Shown here: one piece after another, positions 27,918 to 36,917 of the stretch
Numbering within the stretch: position 1 is the first letter of the stretch
How the letters are laid out: every line of letters begins with the position of its first letter
Origin: Candidatus Peregrinibacteria bacterium HGW-Peregrinibacteria-1
GTDB lineage: Bacteria; Patescibacteriota; Gracilibacteria; UBA1369; LOWO2-01-FULL-3
DNA length: 64,000 bases
Reading direction: 5' to 3'
Assembly (NCBI GenBank): GCA_002839505.1
Contig: PGYE01000001.1
Location: forward strand, 585,995 to 649,994
Translations under genes and position numbers: made by a program
The notes under the pieces: generated by a model
Database searches by the model: none
What the model saw: the letters and a program-made list of their open reading frames with translations, nothing else
What the model was told of the DNA's origin: nothing

Positions 27918-28643
27918 ATGAGTAAACTCCCACAAGCATTCCAAGGCCTAGAAAAAGATACTTGCCCAGATGTGGCCTCGCGGAGACTCCAGCAAGAAAA
28001 ACCCGATAACGATGACCAAGAACTCACTTTCAACCCCGACCTGAAACGCTTCATGGACAAGGCCCCTCTTTCAATGAGAAAGCTTACGCCCGAACAAGTT
28101 GAATCAATTTTAACCCAGTTCAAAGCTAGATTTGACGAAATGCCTCACCTCCATGAGGGCTGTGACTGGGAAAGAGTAGAGACAGCACTGAGATCAAACC
28201 ACGAAGCCCTGCGAAGCATTGAAGAAATGGCAAGAATGGGACACGAACCCAATGTCTATAATTTTGATGACGAAGGTTGTGATATTGGAACCTGTAGCCT
28301 GGAAGAACCGATGAGCACCCGAGATTTTGTCTACAACCATCAGGCCGCCAGAATATTACTCGAAGAAGACCCTGACGACACATTTCAAGGGACGGCCGTT
28401 GAAGCCGCCGAGGAAATGGGACTAGAGTTGATCCCCCCTGAAAAGTACAAGAATGTCTTACAAGCCAAGGGCATCTTTGACAAGGATTCATACGGCTGGC
28501 TAGGGCTGGACGACGATACTCCCAGCATGCAGGCCCCCTTTGGACTAAGAGCAGTAGCTGAAGTTCACTGCTTCGCACATCCAATTACCTGTCATGATGA
28601 AAAATGGGGATGGCGCGGCACACTAAGAGTGCCATGGAAATAA
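27918..28643 (+). CDS. DUF4256 family protein
   Basis: The 241-residue protein follows the DUF4256 pattern known from Bacillus and other bacteria: a helix ending FKARFDEMPHLHEGCDWERV, the block LRSIEEMARMGHEPNVY, CSLEEP, then AAEEMGLELIPPEKY and a C-terminal GWRGTLRV. No biochemical role is established for the family. It stands alone on the plus strand between minus-strand genes and has no obvious partner. About 70 N-terminal residues are not part of the domain. Composition is less C-skewed than in most neighbours. Confidence 0.8.
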   Translation: MSKLPQAFQGLEKDTCPDVASRRLQQEKPDNDDQELTFNPDLKRFMDKAPLSMRKLTPEQVESILTQFKARFDEMPHLHEGCDWERVETALRSNHEALRSIEEMARMGHEPNVYNFDDEGCDIGTCSLEEPMSTRDFVYNHQAARILLEEDPDDTFQGTAVEAAEEMGLELIPPEKYKNVLQAKGIFDKDSYGWLGLDDDTPSMQAPFGLRAVAEVHCFAHPITCHDEKWGWRGTLRVPWK

Positions 28644-28662
28644 GATTCGTCCTCCGCGCCCC

Positions 28663-29067
28663 CTACCCCTTCGCCTCCTTCAAAAACGCCTCAAAATCAT
28701 AAATATAATCAGCCGTAACGTACTTCTTGCTCGACAAGGCAAGAAGTACAGAGTTATCCGAAAAATCATAAAACTCCCGATAATAATCTCCCTCCATGAC
28801 AATAGCCTCATCGGGACCTTTCAAAACAAACTCTTGCCACTCCTTCCCATCATGAAAACGCGCCTTAATTTCACCTGACAGACAAATATAAAACTTTTTC
28901 TCCCCCCTCACACTGTGTCCACCCCGCTCCAACTTCGTATTCGTACACCAATACGCCCTTTCAACTTTCCACTCCACCTGATCCTCGAGCTCAAAAACAC
29001 TCAAATCTCCTCGAGCATCACTAAAGGTGTTAAACTTCAATTTTTCCAAGCGCCCAAAATTCAGCAT
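28663..29067 (-). CDS. Cupin sugar 3,4-ketoisomerase-like protein (FdtA/WxcM type)
   Basis: FdtA-type enzymes isomerise dTDP-4-keto-6-deoxyglucose to the 3-keto sugar. The sequence fits this cupin family: ARGDLSVFE at the start, RAYWCTNTKLERGGHSVRGEKKFYICLSGE with the cupin His, and a YIYDFEAFL end. RmlC would show a GLHxQ motif, which is missing. The ORF track begins at 29109 with a hydrophobic stretch foreign to the family; I prefer the ATG at 29067. It follows infB closely on the same strand and is away from the other sugar genes. The substrate is inferred. Confidence 0.75.
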   Translation of the reverse strand: MLNFGRLEKLKFNTFSDARGDLSVFELEDQVEWKVERAYWCTNTKLERGGHSVRGEKKFYICLSGEIKARFHDGKEWQEFVLKGPDEAIVMEGDYYREFYDFSDNSVLLALSSKKYVTADYIYDFEAFLKEAKG

Positions 29068-29111
29068 AGAAGCCGTTATTAACAAACAATTAAGAGCAAC
29101 ACACAACATCG

Positions 29112-31226
29112 CTACACCACCTCTCTCCTAATCTCTTCTTCCTCGTATGCCTCCAAAATATCACCCTCTTCAAGAGTAACATCTCCAATAAATCTTATTC
29201 CACAATCATTACCCTCTCCTATTTCTTTTACAATATCATCCACCTTTCTTAGTGAATCCAAAATACCCTCACCAATCAACTCTTCTTCACGGTCCTTCAT
29301 TCGGAACACATGCATCTTTGCCCCCATCTTCAATTTTCCGTTCGTCACCTTACACCCCACAATCAACATCTTTTTTTTATGCAAGAAAATTTGTCGTACC
29401 TCAGCACGACCAATCTTTACCTCGCGCTTTTCCGGCTCCAGTAAACCTGTCAGGACACGCTTAATGTCCTCCAAAAGGTCATAAATTATTGTGTATTGTC
29501 TAATCTCGACATTATCTCGTTCAGCCATCTTCTCAACATGTGGAGAATCAAACCCCGCATGAAAAGACATCACCATTCCATTACTGGCAGCAGCCATCAG
29601 AACATCCGACTTAGTCACCCCACCAACCGCACTATGAATTATCTTCACCGCAACCTCATCATCCTTGATCTTAGCAATTGACTGCTTCAAAGCTTCCAGA
29701 GAACCCTTGTTGTCAGCCTTCACTACAATCTTCAGCATCTTTTCGGACTTGATTGTCGACATGATGCTACTCATCGCATCGCCTTTGCTATCATTCTTTG
29801 CATATTCCAGCATCTTAATCTCAGCCGCCTTCTGCTTAGCCGTCTTCTCGTCTTTGACCACCTGCAAAATATCTCCACTCTTTGGAGTCTCGCTCAACCC
29901 AGCAATCAAAACCGGTGTTGATGGTCCGGCAACACGCAGAGCCTTACCGTTATGGTCTTTCATCAGCTTTATACGCCCATATGCGCCACCAACCACAACA
30001 TTATTCATTATCTTCAGCGTCCCGGTATTAACAAGAACCGTCGCCACCGGTCCCAGGCTATGATCCAAATTCGCCTCAACAACCGTTGCGACCGCCTCAC
30101 GATCCGGATTTGCTCTCCAGTTTTCCATTTCTGCTGTCAGCAGAATCATATCTAAAAGATCATCAATTCCAGCACCAGTAATTGCGGAAACCGGCACAAC
30201 CACAGTAGTTCCTCCCCATTCCTCGGGCTGCAATCCATGTTCCGCCAACTCACCCTTCACTTTGTCAGGATTCACATTTGGTTTATCCATTTTATTCATT
30301 GCCACAATAATTGGCACCCCGGCATCTTTGGCATGATTGATTGCCTCAACCGTTTGCTGCTTAATTCCTTCATCAGCTGCCACAACAATAATCGCAATAT
30401 CTGTAACTTTCGCACCTCTCGCACGCATAGCCGTAAAAGCCTCATGTCCAGGCGTATCCAAGAAAGTGATCATCTTCCCTTTCTTCTCAACCTGATAGGC
30501 TCCTATGTGCTGAGTGATGCCTCCAGATTCACCTGCAACCACATCGGCACTTCGAATCGTATCCAAAAGCTTTGTCTTACCATGATCTACATGACCCATC
30601 ACACAAACAACCGGTGGTCTTTCCTCCAGTGTACTGCGATCGTCCTCCTCTAATAATTTTGAAATATCGCCCGCAATCATTTCCTCAGCCGCCGCCGCCT
30701 GGCGAATCCTCTTTACGGTGACGCCCATATCCTCGGCAATTATTTGCGCTGTTTCAAAATCAATTTCCTGATTAATATTTGCCAAAATACCATTCTTCAT
30801 CAACTCACCAATTACTTTCGCAATCTTAATTCCAGTTTTTTCGGCAAACTCCTTTACGCTTATGCTATCTGCTATTTCCACAACATCACTCTTCACTGCA
30901 ACATCCACGCTGGCTCCACTCTTTTTAACTCCTCCTACCTTACCGGCCATCTTCTTTCTCTGACTTTTTACAATTTCTCGTTCTCGCTCTTGTGCGATTA
31001 TCTCATCATATAACTCCACGACATCTCCATCGTGATCATCTTTTGAATCACCATCAACACCGCCCCCTTCATCAGCTGACAACTCCCCACTTATTAACTC
31101 CGCTAACTCATCTTCCACAACTCTTGCCCTCGGTGAAATTTCAAAACCCATTTCCTGAATTTTTTCCCTAAGCTCCTTTGGAGTTAACCCTAGTTTTTCG
31201 GACAGGTCACTGATTTTTATCGACAT
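29112..31226 (-). CDS. infB: Translation initiation factor IF-2
   Basis: GTPase that brings initiator tRNA to the 30S subunit. The 704-residue protein has an IF2_N module at the very N-terminus ([18 protein letters not shown]) and another near 125-175, then the G domain: [12 protein letters not shown] (G1), GITQHIGAY (G2), DTPGHEAF (G3) and NKMDKP (G4). Domains II to IV follow. The linker between the N modules is short, a common CPR trait. The leader holds an inverted repeat right before the ATG. Confidence 0.97.
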   Translation of the reverse strand: MSIKISDLSEKLGLTPKELREKIQEMGFEISPRARVVEDELAELISGELSADEGGGVDGDSKDDHDGDVVELYDEIIAQEREREIVKSQRKKMAGKVGGVKKSGASVDVAVKSDVVEIADSISVKEFAEKTGIKIAKVIGELMKNGILANINQEIDFETAQIIAEDMGVTVKRIRQAAAAEEMIAGDISKLLEEDDRSTLEERPPVVCVMGHVDHGKTKLLDTIRSADVVAGESGGITQHIGAYQVEKKGKMITFLDTPGHEAFTAMRARGAKVTDIAIIVVAADEGIKQQTVEAINHAKDAGVPIIVAMNKMDKPNVNPDKVKGELAEHGLQPEEWGGTTVVVPVSAITGAGIDDLLDMILLTAEMENWRANPDREAVATVVEANLDHSLGPVATVLVNTGTLKIMNNVVVGGAYGRIKLMKDHNGKALRVAGPSTPVLIAGLSETPKSGDILQVVKDEKTAKQKAAEIKMLEYAKNDSKGDAMSSIMSTIKSEKMLKIVVKADNKGSLEALKQSIAKIKDDEVAVKIIHSAVGGVTKSDVLMAAASNGMVMSFHAGFDSPHVEKMAERDNVEIRQYTIIYDLLEDIKRVLTGLLEPEKREVKIGRAEVRQIFLHKKKMLIVGCKVTNGKLKMGAKMHVFRMKDREEELIGEGILDSLRKVDDIVKEIGEGNDCGIRFIGDVTLEEGDILEAYEEEEIRREVV

Positions 31227-31227
31227 A

Positions 31228-31278
31228 AATAGACTTTTTAAGCGCTGACAGTCTATTGAAAAAATTGGCTATTGTAAA
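31228..31278 (-). promoter_or_regulatory. infB promoter with leader inverted repeat
   Basis: On the minus strand TTTACA, 17 bases, TAGACT is a promoter about 17 bases upstream of the ATG. AATAGACT (holding the -10) and AGTCTATT, immediately before the start codon, are inverted repeats separated by 14 bases. This could be an operator; the second arm alone would be in the transcript. Confidence 0.5.
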
Positions 31279-31292
31279 CAGAGAATTGTTAT

Positions 31293-33311
31293 TTACCAAC
31301 TGCTACCTCCACCTCCACCAAATCCACCACCGGAGAACCCGCCCCCACCGGAAAAACTTCCGCCTGAGCTTGACCACGCGCCCCCTGAGCTTGATCCGCC
31401 GCTACGGTATTGCACCGCCGGCTGATAAGCCCTCTCCGCCTTACTTGAAAATCGATCGAAGCTATTTGCAAAAACAACAAAATCCGCGCCTGAAAACCAT
31501 TTTGGCGGCTCAATCATCAACCCCTTGAAAACCTTAACCCATCTCTTCTCAATCCCAAAAATTATTGCGTAAGGCAAAAAGTTCACAAAAACCTCTTCAT
31601 ACTGCTCTGGTCCGTACATTCTCTCAAGCCTCTTTTTTTCCACCCTTTGTAGAAACTTCTTAAAACCCATCGCCCTACTATATGCCTCTGCACCCCTTGA
31701 TGTCTTCTTTGGCATCCACTTTGCAAACATCACATAAACCAACCCAACAGTGATCATCACCGGAAAATACCAGAAAAATCCGGAAATCATCGCAAGAAGA
31801 AACGATATGATCCCTCCAAATATTATGTAAATAGCGCCGTAAACATAATATTTCTCTCTCACCTTATCAGGATCAGTTTTGAAATAGCCATTATCTACCA
31901 CCTGGCCGTAAAGTTTACTCTTAATGATCCGCAGCTTAGTCGAAAAGCTACCCTGTAAGTCTTTCATTTGAACCGTTTTCTTGCTCTGATCCTCACCAAA
32001 AATACCCTTAAACACCTCCCTCTGGTAATCAGCAACCTCATCATTTGCACCAATAGATTTAACCTTCTCAAAAACAAAATCTTTCGATTTTTCTGGTTTC
32101 ACCAATTTCAAATAACCCCGATTAGCCAATTCGATAATTGTCGCAGTAATATCGTGCAAGTGAGCCACTTGATCAATCACCACCCCCAACTCACCGGCCG
32201 ATAAATACTTTTTGTCGACTTTAGGAGCCACATATTCCGGAACAACAATTCGCCGTGCCACCGCATCCTTTCCGTTTCTAAGCCAATCCGTCAAGATACG
32301 ACCCAATAGAAACACCAAAATAAACAGCGGAAGAACGCCATCAAAAAATTTATAGACCAAGCTCTCCTTCAACTCCACCACCAAATCCTTGGACTCCCCA
32401 GCGCCAATATCAACTAGCACCCTCTCATTCTTGTATCCATGTCTGAACGCGCTTAAAGCATGCTCACCGGCCAGCAACCTAAAACTGTGAGGAGGCACAA
32501 AATTCTCACTCTCACCGTCAATAGAAACTAAACCACCAATATACCCCCCGTCATCTTCACCAGTTGGCAACTTCAGTGCGACATTCAATATTCCGGCCGC
32601 CTTTGCCAGAGCTTCATCAAAGCCCACCGCCACAGTCAGTCCCTGCGCCGAAGTAAGCTCCTTGGCCGAAAACAAAAATGCATCACCCTCCTTAGAGGCC
32701 TCACAATAACTAGTCTCTAAGCCATAATAGCCCGAATAACACACATAGCTTTCATATGACGACGGCACCATCGACTCAAAAAAGACCCTCGCACTAGCAC
32801 TATCAATAGGCACTTCCCATTCATTCCCTGTCACATTCCACGCCAACTCATTAAAATCTTCGAAAGTATTTATTGCCCCCTTCACACTATATTTAAGAAC
32901 ATAGTGGTGCTCACCATCAATATAGTAACCTGGAGTACCGATTCTTAAGCCGATTGACCGCAAATTTTCATAGTCATTTTTCAGAATTTCATAATCATAA
33001 GAAACTCCGTTTTCATCAACCACATCAATAATATCAATCGATAAACTGACACTTTCACCGTTATCTATATATGAATAAGGTATTTCCCTGATTATCCCCT
33101 GTCTTTCAAAAGACCCGAAATCATATAGTATCTCCTCAGACACCACAATTTCCCCCGATTCCAATATCTCGATATCGGAATGAAAACTCGAAATTTTCTC
33201 AGAACGATACTCCTCAGAAGCCGCCACCCCAGAACCGCCAACCACCAGAAAGGTCATTGCAACGAACAAGCCAATAAACCCGCTCCACAACCGAAAATTA
33301 GCATTATTCAT
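31293..33311 (-). CDS. DUF2207 membrane protein
   Basis: The 672-residue protein has an N-terminal signal peptide or anchor (about 10-30, GLFVAMTFLVVGGSGVAAS) and an extracellular beta-rich DUF2207 region with IREIPYSY typical of the family. A membrane segment lies at about 322-345, a cytoplasmic part follows, then two or three close membrane segments at about 487-530, and a Ser/Gly-rich tail ending GGGGGSSW. The tail is characteristic of DUF2207/YciQ-type proteins. The role is unknown but a cell-surface function is likely. Confidence 0.9.
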   Translation of the reverse strand: MNNANFRLWSGFIGLFVAMTFLVVGGSGVAASEEYRSEKISSFHSDIEILESGEIVVSEEILYDFGSFERQGIIREIPYSYIDNGESVSLSIDIIDVVDENGVSYDYEILKNDYENLRSIGLRIGTPGYYIDGEHHYVLKYSVKGAINTFEDFNELAWNVTGNEWEVPIDSASARVFFESMVPSSYESYVCYSGYYGLETSYCEASKEGDAFLFSAKELTSAQGLTVAVGFDEALAKAAGILNVALKLPTGEDDGGYIGGLVSIDGESENFVPPHSFRLLAGEHALSAFRHGYKNERVLVDIGAGESKDLVVELKESLVYKFFDGVLPLFILVFLLGRILTDWLRNGKDAVARRIVVPEYVAPKVDKKYLSAGELGVVIDQVAHLHDITATIIELANRGYLKLVKPEKSKDFVFEKVKSIGANDEVADYQREVFKGIFGEDQSKKTVQMKDLQGSFSTKLRIIKSKLYGQVVDNGYFKTDPDKVREKYYVYGAIYIIFGGIISFLLAMISGFFWYFPVMITVGLVYVMFAKWMPKKTSRGAEAYSRAMGFKKFLQRVEKKRLERMYGPEQYEEVFVNFLPYAIIFGIEKRWVKVFKGLMIEPPKWFSGADFVVFANSFDRFSSKAERAYQPAVQYRSGGSSSGGAWSSSGGSFSGGGGFSGGGFGGGGGSSW

Positions 33312-33367
33312 AATCCAAAATAATTAAATTAAGAGACGCCCTCAGAATATCATTAAAAAATAGTCGT

Positions 33368-33396
33368 TTGCCATAACAATTATTAGAAACTATATT
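33368..33396 (+). promoter_or_regulatory. Promoter of the 101-residue gene and rmuC
   Basis: TTGCCA, 17 bases, TATATT, ending 29 bases before the ATG at 33426. Confidence 0.6.
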
Positions 33397-33425
33397 GTTA
33401 GTACATAAAACCTCAATCATCACTC

Positions 33426-33731
33426 ATGCGCATTCATCGTTCGCTTCGTAAACAAATCAATAAAATCGATCCATCGCAAATCGCCGACATCGGAGACGAT
33501 CACCTCGATGAATTAAAAGAAGTCCCGCTATACATCAAAAAGGCCCCCGGAATTGTAAAAGCCCAAGCAATCAGAAAATCCATTTCAAAAATTGATCAGC
33601 TGGAAAAAGAAATTGTCAGACTCGAAACCCGTATTAAGAAATTAGAAGAGCGACGCGCCATCGAAGCTATCAAACTCGAAGAAAAAATTGCCAACAACGA
33701 AGATATTATTTCCGCGCATTTAGACATATAA
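33426..33731 (+). CDS. Small coiled-coil protein
   Basis: Unrecognised 101-residue protein. Residues 50-92 form a heptad-rich, highly charged coiled coil (ISKIDQLEKEIVRLETRI). No membrane segment or signal. It is 13 bp before rmuC on the same strand and has a promoter of its own, so the two probably form an operon. A role with RmuC can only be guessed. Confidence 0.75.
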   Translation: MRIHRSLRKQINKIDPSQIADIGDDHLDELKEVPLYIKKAPGIVKAQAIRKSISKIDQLEKEIVRLETRIKKLEERRAIEAIKLEEKIANNEDIISAHLDI

Positions 33732-33744
33732 CAAACAATATTAA

Positions 33745-34860
33745 ATGGTTCCAACTTATTTTTACCTGCTCGCAACCGCCCTAGTCATATTAGTCACAGC
33801 GGGCTTCTTCATGCTCTTCAAAAAACTCAAAGCCCTTCAGGCCCCGCAGGACGACAAGGTTCTTCTCGAGCACTTGGAATCCTTAAGGCGAGAACTTCGC
33901 GACACGACCTCTCAAGCTCGCCAGGAAACACAACTCAATATCAACAAAATTGACGAACGGATCGCTAGGGGATTGCAACACTCCTCAGAAACCATTCAAA
34001 AACAGTTTTCCGAAAGCTCAAAACTAATTCAGGCCGTAACCGGACAACTCACCAAACTCGACGAAACCAACAAGCAAGTCCTCAACTTTTCGGAAAAAAT
34101 GCAAAGTCTGGAAAACATCTTAAAAAACCCGAAACAAAGAGGAATACTTGGCGAATATTTCCTCGAAACACTCCTTTCTCAAGTCCTCCAACCCAATCAA
34201 TACCAGATGCAATATAAGTTCTCCAACGGTGAAATTGTCGATGCCATCGTTCATTTTCAAGGCAAAGTTATCCCCATCGATGCCAAATTTTCACTGGAAA
34301 AATACAATAAAATCATGGAAGCGCAGGAACAAACCGAACGCGACCGCCTCGAAAAAAGCTTTAAAATGGATATCAAAAACCGAATTGATGAAACCGCCAA
34401 GTATATCAGACCCAATGAAGACACGACCGATTTTGCCTTCATGTTTATTCCAGCGGAGGGAATCTACTACAACTTGCTGATATACAAAGTCGGATCACTC
34501 GATATCAACAGCAATGACTTAATCGAATATGCCTTCAAGAAGCATGTCATAATAGTTTCCCCGACATCATTTTTTGCCTACTTACAGACAGTCCTTCAAG
34601 GGCTAAAGGCTCTCAAGATGGAAGAATCGATTCGCGACATCGTCAAGAATGTCACCATCCTTCACCAGCATCTTGGCAGTTACGACAGCTACATGCAAAA
34701 GCTTGGAAACAATCTCGGCACCACCGTAAACATGTATAATTCAGCATACAAAGAGTTCAAAAAAATAGACAAGGATGTCCATAGAATAACCGAAGGAGCC
34801 TCCGGGGGAGACATCGAGGCCGCCTATATTGACAAGCCAACCGCCCAGCAACAGGACTAA
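33745..34860 (+). CDS. rmuC: DNA recombination protein RmuC
   Basis: RmuC limits inversions at short inverted repeats and carries a nuclease-like fold of the restriction endonuclease superfamily. The 371-residue protein has an N-terminal membrane anchor at about 5-24, a coiled coil to about 120, and the RmuC domain: NPKQRGILGEYFLETLLSQVL, IPIDAKFSLEKY (the D-x-K catalytic-like motif) and FMFIPAEGIYY. The biological substrate is not well known. Confidence 0.93.
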   Translation: MVPTYFYLLATALVILVTAGFFMLFKKLKALQAPQDDKVLLEHLESLRRELRDTTSQARQETQLNINKIDERIARGLQHSSETIQKQFSESSKLIQAVTGQLTKLDETNKQVLNFSEKMQSLENILKNPKQRGILGEYFLETLLSQVLQPNQYQMQYKFSNGEIVDAIVHFQGKVIPIDAKFSLEKYNKIMEAQEQTERDRLEKSFKMDIKNRIDETAKYIRPNEDTTDFAFMFIPAEGIYYNLLIYKVGSLDINSNDLIEYAFKKHVIIVSPTSFFAYLQTVLQGLKALKMEESIRDIVKNVTILHQHLGSYDSYMQKLGNNLGTTVNMYNSAYKEFKKIDKDVHRITEGASGGDIEAAYIDKPTAQQQD

Positions 34861-34863
34861 ACA

Positions 34864-34893
34864 TTGGACAATACCTTCATCATTAACTACAAT
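34864..34893 (+). promoter_or_regulatory. Possible promoter of the CARDB-like gene
   Basis: TTGGAC, 18 bases, TACAAT, ending 21 bases before the ATG. Confidence 0.45.
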
Positions 34894-34914
34894 CACAAAA
34901 ACTAACCATACAAT

Positions 34915-35448
34915 ATGTCAAAAGCAACAACAGTCTTAGCTACGGTCTTGATAATCGGCGCAATATCAGGTGGAATCTATTTTTTGCAAGATAGCTTTGG
35001 TGGCAACCTGCAGGGGCAGCTCAGTACTACCAATCTAGAGACCACCAATGCTAGCGACGAACCCACCACTACTCCAAATGAGACAGCCACTGAAACAGAC
35101 AACACATCAACCCCAGATATAACAGGAGAGGTAAAAGTAGAAACCCCTCAGCTTCCAAATGGCGACCTCAAAGTTGAGATTGTCATCAGAAACAACGGAG
35201 AAGGTTATCTTCCTGCGGAAACACCGTTGCAATACGCTATTTTCCTTAACGACCAAGAAGTCTTTTCGAACAGCAGCGCCTACACCAGCCTTGCACCAGG
35301 AGAATCCTTTAGTTTCACATATCCCATAGCGCGAACAATCTACCAATATCCCGATAGCGGAATTGTCAGGCTTGAAATTGACTCCGACAATCTTCTACAA
35401 GAGAGCGACAAAACAAATAACAGCATTGAAATAAACTACTCCTTCTAG
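34915..35448 (+). CDS. Membrane-anchored CARDB-like protein
   Basis: A 177-residue protein with an N-terminal hydrophobic segment (about 5-25, VLATVLIIGAISGGIYFL) acting as signal anchor, a Thr/Asn/Glu-rich spacer to about 70, and one Ig-like domain: LKVEIVIRNNGEGYLP, LAPGESFSF and a closing VRLEIDSDNLLQESDKTNNS. The DSDNxLxESxxxNN ending is typical of CARDB adhesion domains. It is probably displayed outside the cell; the ligand is unknown. It is convergent with rpsA across a shared terminator. Confidence 0.8.
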   Translation: MSKATTVLATVLIIGAISGGIYFLQDSFGGNLQGQLSTTNLETTNASDEPTTTPNETATETDNTSTPDITGEVKVETPQLPNGDLKVEIVIRNNGEGYLPAETPLQYAIFLNDQEVFSNSSAYTSLAPGESFSFTYPIARTIYQYPDSGIVRLEIDSDNLLQESDKTNNSIEINYSF

Positions 35449-35475
35449 ACTCTCACTAAATATTTGTTTAGCGAA

Positions 35476-35505
35476 GAAAGCCCCGAGAATATTCTCGGGG
35501 CTTTC
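35476..35505. terminator. Bidirectional terminator between CARDB-like gene and rpsA
   Basis: A perfect 30-base palindrome, GAAAGCCCCGAGAAT and its reverse complement, with GC-rich stem and A/T ends that give T-rich tails in both directions. It lies between two convergent genes. Confidence 0.92.
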
Positions 35506-35544
35506 CTGTTTCAACACAATTAAATTTCGGAGAGGTCATCATTA

Positions 35545-36735
35545 CTATTCAGAAGCCTCTTCCTCTACGGCCTCAGCATCTGAATCAGCCTCAGCAGCAG
35601 CAGCTGCCTTTTTAGCTTTCTTCTCTGCGGCATCTGCCTTCGACGCCTGAGAGGTTCCATCCTTCATGGTCAAACCAACTCTGTGGTCATCAGGATCGAT
35701 TGTAATAACCTTCGCTTTAATTGGGTCACCAATCTTAAGAACAGTTGATGGATTCTCACCTTCCGGTAGATCCATTTCACTCACATGAATCAAGCCATTG
35801 ATTTCATCTGCCAGTTTGATAAACGCGCCAAATTGAGTAACTTTGCTTACCTTACCTTCCACCTCGGTTCCAACTGTGAAGTTCTTCGCAGCTTCAACCC
35901 AAGGATCTGGAGTCAATCTCTTCATTGAAAGGCTAATCTTTTGTCCCTCTTTTCCAATAACCAACACATTTACCTTATCACCAAGTTTTCCGTAATCACT
36001 CGGATTCTTCACATGGCCCCATGCGATTTCAGAGATATGAACAAGTCCTTCCAAACCATCAAAGGTAACGAAAATACCAAACTTAACGATACCACTGATC
36101 TTACCTTCAAGCTCCTGTCCGATCGCAAGCTCATTGATTGCCTCCTCACGCATCTCTTTTTCTGCCTCTTTCTCGGAAAGAATAAGTTTTCCTCCCTCAA
36201 GATCCAAGTTCAAAATTCTTACACGCAGATCAATACCGACTAATTTTTTCAATCTATTCAAGATCTCGTTTGCATCAGCACCATTTACACGAGGATAGTG
36301 CAACGGAGCCAATTGAGAAACCGGAATGAACCCCTTAATACCATCGATATTAAGTAGAAGACCTCCCTTGTTGGCCTCACTTGCCTTAACAATAATGGAT
36401 TTTTCGTTTTCATGGGCATCCACGAATTTTTGCCATGTTTTCTGCTGACTTGCTTTACGCAATGACAACACAACCAATCCATCTTCATTTTCTTCTTCAA
36501 GTACATAACTCGTAACATTATCGCCAACCTGAACCTCATCCAGCGTATTAAAGCTATCGCGAGCCTCTTGACCCGTAATAACCCCTGTGTAAATACCACC
36601 AAGGTCAACCAGCAACTTGTTCTTAAACATCGAAATCACACGCCCCTCCACTAATGTTCCCGGAGTCGGAGGACTAAAATCTTGAGCATCTTTTAAAAGC
36701 TCCTCAATGGCTTTATTATCAACATAAGTCTGCAT
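35545..36735 (-). CDS. rpsA: 30S ribosomal protein S1, four S1 domains
   Basis: S1 binds mRNA on the 30S subunit. Four S1 (OB-fold) repeats are visible: PGTLVEGRVISMFKNKLLVD, the degenerate second GGLLLNIDGIKGFIP, GQELEGKISGIVKFGIFV and GTEVEGKVSKVTQFGAFI. A 40-residue Ala/Lys/Glu tail ends the protein. The ORF track begins at a TTG (36813); the ATG at 36735 keeps all domains, gives 396 residues and leaves an 85-base leader after a strong promoter, so I use it. In a genome with few Shine-Dalgarno motifs, S1 may be important for initiation. Confidence 0.93.
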   Translation of the reverse strand: MQTYVDNKAIEELLKDAQDFSPPTPGTLVEGRVISMFKNKLLVDLGGIYTGVITGQEARDSFNTLDEVQVGDNVTSYVLEEENEDGLVVLSLRKASQQKTWQKFVDAHENEKSIIVKASEANKGGLLLNIDGIKGFIPVSQLAPLHYPRVNGADANEILNRLKKLVGIDLRVRILNLDLEGGKLILSEKEAEKEMREEAINELAIGQELEGKISGIVKFGIFVTFDGLEGLVHISEIAWGHVKNPSDYGKLGDKVNVLVIGKEGQKISLSMKRLTPDPWVEAAKNFTVGTEVEGKVSKVTQFGAFIKLADEINGLIHVSEMDLPEGENPSTVLKIGDPIKAKVITIDPDDHRVGLTMKDGTSQASKADAAEKKAKKAAAAAEADSDAEAVEEEASE

Positions 36736-36827
36736 AGACTTTACTGTAAGGGGGATCTTATAAATATAATTTTGCCAAGGTAAATTGGAAACCCCATTAC
36801 TAAAAATAGCCAAACCAAGGCCCGTCG

Positions 36828-36856
36828 ATTCTAAGTTTATTAGTGCATTATGTCAA
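36828..36856 (-). promoter_or_regulatory. Promoter of rpsA
   Basis: On the minus strand TTGACA, 17 bases, TAGAAT, a near-perfect sigma-70 type promoter. Transcription should begin near 36821, about 85 bases before the ATG, leaving room for leader-mediated control. Confidence 0.8.
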
Positions 36857-36917
36857 ATCTAAAAATGAGCCGCCACACAACCAAGTGGGCAGCCCATTTA
36901 CATTCTAAAGACGCTAT

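Noticed and set aside
28663-29109. Cupin gene as RmlC, and its longer start at 29109
   Set aside because: RmlC motifs are missing and FdtA motifs present; the extra residues from 29109 are hydrophobic and unlike the family, and the GGTGG before that ATG is infB coding sequence.
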